From Rhodospirillales bacterium (lineage in GTDB: Bacteria; Pseudomonadota; Alphaproteobacteria; Rhodospirillales; Magnetospirillaceae): a DNA stretch of 36,632 bases. The notes beneath the pieces were generated by a model that saw only the letters and a list, made by a program, of their open reading frames with translations, had not been told where the DNA came from and searched no databases. Positions 32,208-36,632 of the stretch are shown in pieces (positions within the stretch are counted from its first letter, which is position 1; every line of letters starts with the position of its first letter). The translations under genes and the position numbers were made by a program. Where the stretch lies: NCBI GenBank assembly GCA_015654615.1, contig JAATGN010000248.1, positions 1-36,632 of the forward strand, given 5' to 3'.

Positions 32208-32682
32208 GGTTATGACCGGGAATAGCGCCTACACGCTGGTCGGGATGGCGCAGCCCGTCACGGGGCCGGCATGGTTCAATACGGCAACGGTCAGATACGT
32301 CCTGTCGTGGTTCAACAAGCAAGACATTGTCGCCGTAGCGAGTGTAAGCGGAGGTACGGCAGGCACATCTCTCGTTTCTATCGGAACTGTCAGCTATTTG
32401 ACGTGGGCAAATAACCCCGTCCAGGTAGGGCAAACGTCTTACGCGCAAAATACCACGGCCGGCAATGGATGTGGGGTAGGTATCGGCAACGATTCTTTCT
32501 CGGTCGCCAGTGATTTCACCCAGTTTCTTTCTGGAAACACAAACGGTCAGAATAGCAGCACCTCAACAAGATCGTATTCATTGAATGAGGGTAGCCATAA
32601 TTCTTCGATACTTGTAAGCAGTACAAATGCCGGGACAACAGCCGCTTGCTTTGGAATACTTAACGTCGTCACGAAGGGGTGA
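32095..32682 (+). pseudogene. Detached C-terminal part of the tail tip protein
   Basis: The +1 frame after the shift encodes LTAGTLYYIYAHMVSGTMTL and then a Gly/Ser/Thr-rich beta region (NTTAGNGCGVGIGNDS, STSTRSYSLNEGSH) ending FGILNVVTKG. This is the kind of distal tip domain that contacts the host. It has no credible start of its own, so it is most simply the lost end of the preceding gene. Confidence 0.65.
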
Positions 32683-32687
32683 TCATT

Positions 32688-33035
32688 GTGAGATTTGGAC
32701 CATCTTTCGGCGCCGAACTTGCGGCCGCCAACTGTGCTGATGGCATCGCCTGGAACGAGGATGTCATTGTCTCGGATCTGTCCACAGTTACTGCCGCGCA
32801 GCAGGCGGTGATCAATGCCCACGATCCGACCAAACCCGACCGGGCAGTCATCAAGACCGCCGCCCAGGCGGCCTTGGATCGATCGGATGTAACGGTTTTG
32901 CGCTGCTATGAAAACAGTGTGGTCGTTCCTGCCGCTTGGGCCGCGTATCGGGGAGCCTTGCGGGCGATCGTCGGCGGTACGGATACGGGTTCGACGACTT
33001 TACCCGTGCAACCTGATTATCCGGCCGGGACATGA
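32688..33035 (+). CDS. Phage tail-associated hypothetical protein
   Basis: A 115-residue protein. The middle (LSTVTAAQQAVINAHDPTKP) and the end (WAAYRGALRAIVGGTDT then LPVQPDYPAGT) match small proteins found after tail-tip or tail-fibre genes in many prophages, some called tail assembly chaperones. GTG 32688 is preferred because AAGGGG sits at a usable distance; GTG 32679 does not. The exact function is not known. Confidence 0.65.
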   Translation: MRFGPSFGAELAAANCADGIAWNEDVIVSDLSTVTAAQQAVINAHDPTKPDRAVIKTAAQAALDRSDVTVLRCYENSVVVPAAWAAYRGALRAIVGGTDTGSTTLPVQPDYPAGT

Positions 33036-33076
33036 CAACTTTGCGTCCTTGCCAGCCAAGACCGGCCGGCGGGGAT

Positions 33077-33097
33077 CGGGGTGTTGGAAGCACCCCG
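33077..33097. promoter_or_regulatory. Hairpin upstream of com
   Basis: CGGGGTG (33077-33083) and CACCCCG (33091-33097) make a 7-bp stem with the loop TTGGAAG. It lies between the tail genes and com and may separate late transcription from the com-methylase unit. No T-run follows. Confidence 0.35.
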
Positions 33098-33193
33098 AAC
33101 CGCGAGTGGGGCCTCGCATGATCAGCATCGGCCGACTACTGGCCATCCCGCCACCTCCGCGCGGAGGCGAGGACTTTCTAACGGTCACAACTC

Positions 33194-33361
33194 ATGGAGT
33201 CCATCCATTGCGGTGCCTGCCGACGCAAATTGGCCGAGGCCGATTTCGTCGGGCAGGTATCGATCAAATGCCCCAGGTGCGGGGCGATCAACCAAATCAA
33301 CTGGGCCGAGAGCCCCACGCCGGAGCGCCAGGGAGCGCCATTGGAAGACACAAGCTCGTGA
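33194..33361 (+). CDS. com: Com-like zinc-finger translational regulator
   Basis: A 55-residue protein, SIHCGACRRKLAEADF then VSIKCPRCGAINQIN, ending in a PTPERQGAP tail. The four cysteines (6, 9, 26, 29) form the zinc finger of Mu Com and its relatives, which often end in a similar PPPERHG-type tail. In Mu, Com binds the downstream mom mRNA and turns on its translation. Here the stop overlaps the GTG start of an adenine methylase gene, so the same coupling is plausible. The frame is shorter than many gene finders report. Confidence 0.85.
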   Translation: MESIHCGACRRKLAEADFVGQVSIKCPRCGAINQINWAESPTPERQGAPLEDTSS

Positions 33362-34152
33362 CTGATTTTCGTGACGTTCGGCCGGTCGCTCCGGTCGCTC
33401 CTTATGTCGGCGGCAAGCGTCTCCTTGCGAAGGACATCATCGCCCGGATCAACGCCATCCCTCATCAATGCTACGCGGAACCGTTTGTCGGTCTCGGCGG
33501 TGTCTTTCTGCGGCGCCCATGTGCCGCCAAAAGCGAGGTGATCAACGATCTGTCCCGCGACGTTTTCACCATGTTCCGGGTTGTCCAGGAGCATTTTGCA
33601 TATTTCATCGACTATCTCCGCTTCAGGCTGGCCAGCCGTGTCGAGTTCGAGCGACTGCTCGGTGTCGATCCGATTACTTTGACCGATATCCAGCGCGCTG
33701 CACGCTTCCTCTATCTGCAGCGGACAGCATTCGGCGGCAAGATCAATGGCCGCACCTTCGGTGTATCGCCAACCAACGGCAGCCGTTTCAACGTGTCCAA
33801 GGTCATTCCCATGCTGGAAGATGTACACGAGCGGCTTGCCGGGGTGGTGATCGAATGTCTGCCCTACGCCGACTTCATCCGCCGTTATGACCGGCCGGAG
33901 ACGCTGTTCTATCTCGATCCTCCTTATTGGGATTGCGAGACCTATTACGGCAAAGGGGTGTTCGGGCGGGAGGACTTCGAGCGGCTGGCGGAGATTTTGA
34001 CGGGCTTGAAGGGGCGATTCCTGATGTCGCTGAACGATGCTCCCGGTGTCCGAGAAACCTTCAAAAGATTTCAGATTGACGCGGTGGAAACGCGCTATTC
34101 CGTCTCTGGTCGGACCAACTGCAATGCCGGCGAAGTCATCATCTCCGGATAG
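33358..34152 (+). CDS. D12-class DNA adenine methylase
   Basis: A 264-residue N6-adenine methyltransferase of the Dam/D12 class. It shows PYVGGKRLLAKDI, the AdoMet motif AEPFVGLGGVF, the target-domain region with RTAFGGKINGRTFG, the catalytic DPPYWDCE and a closing NAGEVIISG. It follows com with a GTGA overlap; the long upstream open frame is not needed, since homology starts near 33400. In Mu the gene after com is the modification gene mom; here an unrelated adenine methylase takes its place, presumably to protect phage DNA from host restriction. Confidence 0.88.
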   Translation: MTDFRDVRPVAPVAPYVGGKRLLAKDIIARINAIPHQCYAEPFVGLGGVFLRRPCAAKSEVINDLSRDVFTMFRVVQEHFAYFIDYLRFRLASRVEFERLLGVDPITLTDIQRAARFLYLQRTAFGGKINGRTFGVSPTNGSRFNVSKVIPMLEDVHERLAGVVIECLPYADFIRRYDRPETLFYLDPPYWDCETYYGKGVFGREDFERLAEILTGLKGRFLMSLNDAPGVRETFKRFQIDAVETRYSVSGRTNCNAGEVIISG

Positions 34153-34455
34153 CAGTGATTACCCGACTTGGCGACCGAGAGTGACGTTCTTTGACATCGT
34201 GAATAATTAGGTGGCGGGGTGACCGTCAGAAGCGGTTGCCCCGTCCAAATCTTTTGCCCAACCAGACCAAGGGGAAGCAATTCCGTGTGCCAATCAACGC
34301 GCCCATTTGTGCCAAATAGCGCGCCCGGCTACATACCCACACCTCTACCCACGCCGTTGACGTGTTTACCCACACTCTCGGGTGAACGGGAACGGATGGA
34401 AACAGATCGATAATAGTGGAAAATGGGCTATTTTTCAATACGTTCGCCCGCAGTA
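34153..34455. other. Non-coding end of the island, TACCCAC repeats
   Basis: No gene seen. The Mu-like right end and the island end should fall here. Three direct TACCCAC copies lie at 34334-34340, 34346-34352 and 34367-34373, and a GTTCGC/GCGAAC stem begins at 34442, next to the att repeat. Repeated short sites beside an att core are typical of integrase arm or core binding sites. Confidence 0.45.
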
Positions 34456-34493
34456 GCGAACAACTGCGAACGAAAGAATTGGCGGATGGGGTG
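34456..34493. repeat. tRNA-proximal att-like repeat
   Basis: Partner of 25341-25378. It includes the 3' end of tRNA-Ser (34480-34493) and 24 nt beyond it, with two GCGAAC copies (34456-34461, 34466-34471). Marks the right end of the island. Confidence 0.65.
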
Positions 34494-34570
34494 GGATTCG
34501 AACCCACGATACGCTTTTGACGTATACACACTTTCCAGGCGTGCGCCTTCGACCGCTCGGCCACCCATCC
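34480..34570 (-). tRNA. tRNA-Ser (anticodon GGA)
   Basis: Read on the minus strand the 91-nt sequence starts GGATGGGTGGCCGAGCGGTC and ends with acceptor CCCATCC, discriminator G and an encoded CCA. The anticodon loop CTGGAAA gives GGA, which reads UCC/UCU serine codons. A long variable arm (TACG...CGTA) and the GTGGGTTCGAATCCCAC T arm confirm the serine type. The 3' end serves as the island insertion site. Confidence 0.97.
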
Positions 34571-34778
34571 ACGAACCGCCTCGCCGAACCGTTACGGAAA
34601 CGGCAAGCCCGCCGTTGGAATCGGCGGGGCGATGCGGAGCGGGGAAAATATACGACGAACTCCGGGTTTGCAACCCTCACATCTTGGAACGGCGATTGAA
34701 AAGTCATACGGCTTATGGCAAACACAACCCTTTGTTAATACAGCTCAAAAAATGAGCAGTGAATATTTTGGGGGTCGC

Positions 34779-35069
34779 ATGTTTCTCGGTCGCCTTATGG
34801 GTTGGGGGCTGCTGGGTCTGGCGTTGCTGATGGCTTCAGGCGATGTGGTGCTGGCCCTCGGGCCGGGGGATCATCCGGGCCTGGTGACCGGGGACGTCTG
34901 GGTATTGTTGGCCGGACATACGTTGCAGACGGAAAAGTTACCCTTTTCCCTCTGCAACGTGCTGATGGCCTGCCCGGCCTGGGCCTTGCTCCCGCCGTTG
35001 GGGGGGATGCTTCTGTGGACCTGCCGGCCGCGCCGGCGACGCCACCGTTTCCACCCGGCGCACTACTGA
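34779..35069 (+). CDS. Small membrane protein next to lepA
   Basis: A 96-residue protein with two hydrophobic segments: residues 1-25 (MFLGRLMGWGLLGLALL) and about 62-84 (CPAWALLPPLGGMLLWTC), ending in an Arg-rich tail (RPRRRRHRF). Similar small proteins with this plan occur beside lepA in related alphaproteobacteria; the function is unknown. ATG 34779 has GGGGG upstream; ATG 34752 would add nine residues. It is convergent with lepA, 13 nt apart. Confidence 0.6.
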   Translation: MFLGRLMGWGLLGLALLMASGDVVLALGPGDHPGLVTGDVWVLLAGHTLQTEKLPFSLCNVLMACPAWALLPPLGGMLLWTCRPRRRRHRFHPAHY

Positions 35070-35082
35070 AATCCGGCCGGCT

Positions 35083-36632
35083 TCAGTCGTCGCCCATTTT
35101 CAGGGCGGCGAGGAAAGCCGATTGCGGGATTTCCACCTTGCCGAACTGGCGCATCCGTTTCTTGCCCTCTTTCTGCTTGTCCAGAAGCTTGCGCTTGCGG
35201 CTGATGTCGCCGCCATAGCATTTGGCCAGCACGTCCTTCCTGAGGGCCGACAGGCTTTCGCGGGCCACGATGCGGCCGCCGATCGCCGCCTGGATGGCGA
35301 TCTGGAACATCTGGCGGGGAATCAGCTCCTTGAGGCGGGCGCAGATCGACCGGCCGCGCGCCTCCGCCTGGCCTTTGTGGGCGATGAAGGCCAGGGCGTC
35401 CACCGGTTCGGCATTGACCAGGATGGTGACCTTGACCAGATCGCTTTCCTGATAGCTGTCGATTTCGTAATCGAAACTGGCATAACCGCGGCTGATCGAT
35501 TTCAGCCGGTCGTAGAAATCGAAGACGATCTCGTTCAACGGCAGGCGATAGACCACCATGGCCCGGTTGCCGGCATAGGTCAGGTCGAGCTGCATGCCGC
35601 GCCGGTCGGTGCAAAGCTGCAGGATCGGCCCCAGATATTCGTCGGGCACCATGATCGTCGCCTTGATCCACGGCTCTTCGATCTTGGCGATCTTGCTCAC
35701 TTCCGGCATGTCGGACGGATTGTGCAGCTCGAGGCTTTCGCCGTTGGTCAGGAGGATGCGGTAGACCACCGAGGGGGCGGTGGTGATCAGGTCGAGATTG
35801 AATTCCCGCTCCAGCCGTTCCTGGATGATTTCGAGGTGCAGGAGACCGAGGAAGCCGCAGCGGAAGCCGAAGCCGAGCGCCGCCGAGGTCTCCGCCTCAT
35901 ATTCGAAGCTGGCGTCGTTCAGCCGGAGCTTGGACAGCGAATCGCGCAAATCCTCGAAATTGGCGGCGTCGACCGGAAACAGGCCGCAGAACACCACCGG
36001 CACGTTCGGCTTGAATCCCGGCAGCGGCTTGTCGGCCGGACGCTTCTCGTCGGTGATGGTGTCGCCCACCTCGCAGTCGGCCACCGCCTTGATCGACGCC
36101 TGCAGAAACCCGATCTCGCCGGGATAGAGCGCATCGACCCGCACCATCTTCGGCGTGAAATAGCCGACGCCGTCGACCTGATAGCTGGCCCCGGTGTTCA
36201 TCATGCGGATCTTCTGGCCCGTCTTCAGCACGCCATGCTTGACCCGGACCAGGATGATCACGCCCAGATAGCTGTCGTACCAGCTGTCGACCAGCAGGGC
36301 CTGCAACGGCGCATCGGCGTCGCCCGTGGGCGACGGCAGGCGGGTGACCAGGGCCTCGAGCACATCTTCGATCCAAAGGCCGGTCTTCGCCGAAATCATC
36401 ACCGCGTTCTCGGTGTCGAGGCCGATGACGTCCTCGATCTGCCGCTTGATCCGCTCGGGTTCGGCGGCCGGCAAATCGATCTTGTTCAGCACCGGAACGA
36501 TTTCGTGATTGTTCTCGATCGCCTTGTAGACATTGGCAAGGGTCTGCGCCTCGACGCACAGGCTGGCATCAACCACCAGCAGCGAGCCTTCGCACGCGTC
36601 CAACGAGCGGCTGACCTCGTAGGCAAAATCGA
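35083..36632 (-). CDS. lepA: Elongation factor 4 (LepA), 5' end outside the window
   Basis: The C-terminal 516 or so residues of the ribosomal back-translocase LepA, a GTPase of the EF-G family. The visible part starts within the G domain ([28 protein letters not shown]), has the G4 motif NKIDLP and the G5-like SAKTG, then domain II ([16 protein letters not shown]), domains III and V ([20 protein letters not shown], and the region ending [18 protein letters not shown]) and the LepA-specific C-terminal domain ([40 protein letters not shown]). Nothing odd. The first ~80 residues are beyond the window edge. Confidence 0.97.
   Translation of the reverse strand, partial: DFAYEVSRSLDACEGSLLVVDASLCVEAQTLANVYKAIENNHEIVPVLNKIDLPAAEPERIKRQIEDVIGLDTENAVMISAKTGLWIEDVLEALVTRLPSPTGDADAPLQALLVDSWYDSYLGVIILVRVKHGVLKTGQKIRMMNTGASYQVDGVGYFTPKMVRVDALYPGEIGFLQASIKAVADCEVGDTITDEKRPADKPLPGFKPNVPVVFCGLFPVDAANFEDLRDSLSKLRLNDASFEYEAETSAALGFGFRCGFLGLLHLEIIQERLEREFNLDLITTAPSVVYRILLTNGESLELHNPSDMPEVSKIAKIEEPWIKATIMVPDEYLGPILQLCTDRRGMQLDLTYAGNRAMVVYRLPLNEIVFDFYDRLKSISRGYASFDYEIDSYQESDLVKVTILVNAEPVDALAFIAHKGQAEARGRSICARLKELIPRQMFQIAIQAAIGGRIVARESLSALRKDVLAKCYGGDISRKRKLLDKQKEGKKRMRQFGKVEIPQSAFLAALKMGDD

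Noticed and set aside
32908-33357. Longer N-terminus for the adenine methylase
   Set aside because: The open frame extends upstream, but it overlaps the clear com gene and methylase similarity begins only near 33400; the GTG overlapping the com stop is the better start.

Overview
GC-rich (roughly two-thirds G+C, judged by eye) DNA from what looks like an alphaproteobacterium, probably Rhodospirillales. Pointers are a Rhodospirillum-type CO dehydrogenase operon with CooA, CooT and CooJ, an alphaproteobacterial DUF3363-type relaxase with its CopG partner, and lepA beside a small Arg-tailed membrane protein. The genus cannot be fixed from the sequence.

Layout. 1-4.8 kb: accessory metabolism with an archaeal-like lumazine synthase, a divergent LysR/TauE pair, an AraC regulator and an SDR, plus two copies of a palindromic repeat, one beside a BrnT toxin remnant. 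4.8-10.0 kb: anaerobic CO oxidation module. A HycF-like ferredoxin gene, cooF, cooS, cooC, cooT and cooJ read rightward behind a candidate CooA site, and a convergent cooA lies at the end. CooA has His77 but Ala at position 75, where Rhodospirillum rubrum has the Cys75 heme ligand. The energy-converting hydrogenase genes (cooMKLXUH) are not in the window; the HycF-like protein may be the link to a hydrogenase encoded elsewhere.

10.2-18.2 kb: a CodA-like cytosine deaminase, then after about 700 nt of repeats a BMP-family ABC importer (Tat-exported binding protein, ATPase, two permeases) with an amidase gene inside the operon; the set looks like nucleobase or nucleoside salvage. 18.2-22.2 kb: a VapBC pair and a fusion of an endonuclease Q-like PHP domain to a complete UvrD-type helicase. 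22.4-25.3 kb: low-GC accessory DNA with a protein carrying 'NSSP'-type N-terminal repeats like cargo of extracellular contractile injection systems, an IS630 remnant, dispersed repeats, and an MntA/HepT pair whose HepT is frameshifted ahead of its RX4H motif.

25.34-34.57 kb: a decayed island at tRNA-Ser(GGA), bounded by a 38-nt imperfect direct repeat (the last 16-17 nt perfect, being the tRNA 3' end). It holds DinJ/YafQ, an excisionase-like HTH protein, a CopG protein, a truncated relaxase and a heavily deleted Mu-like prophage (truncated transposase joined to an NlpC/P60 tail peptidase, tail-tip genes, com and a D12 adenine methylase). No integrase remains. 34.75-36.63 kb: a small membrane protein and the 3' part of lepA.

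Most novel points: the HycF-headed coo operon with a Cys75-less CooA, the EndoQ-like/UvrD fusion, the low-GC injection-system-cargo-like gene, and the com/adenine-methylase cassette with a tail-tip N-terminal duplicate in the Mu remnant.
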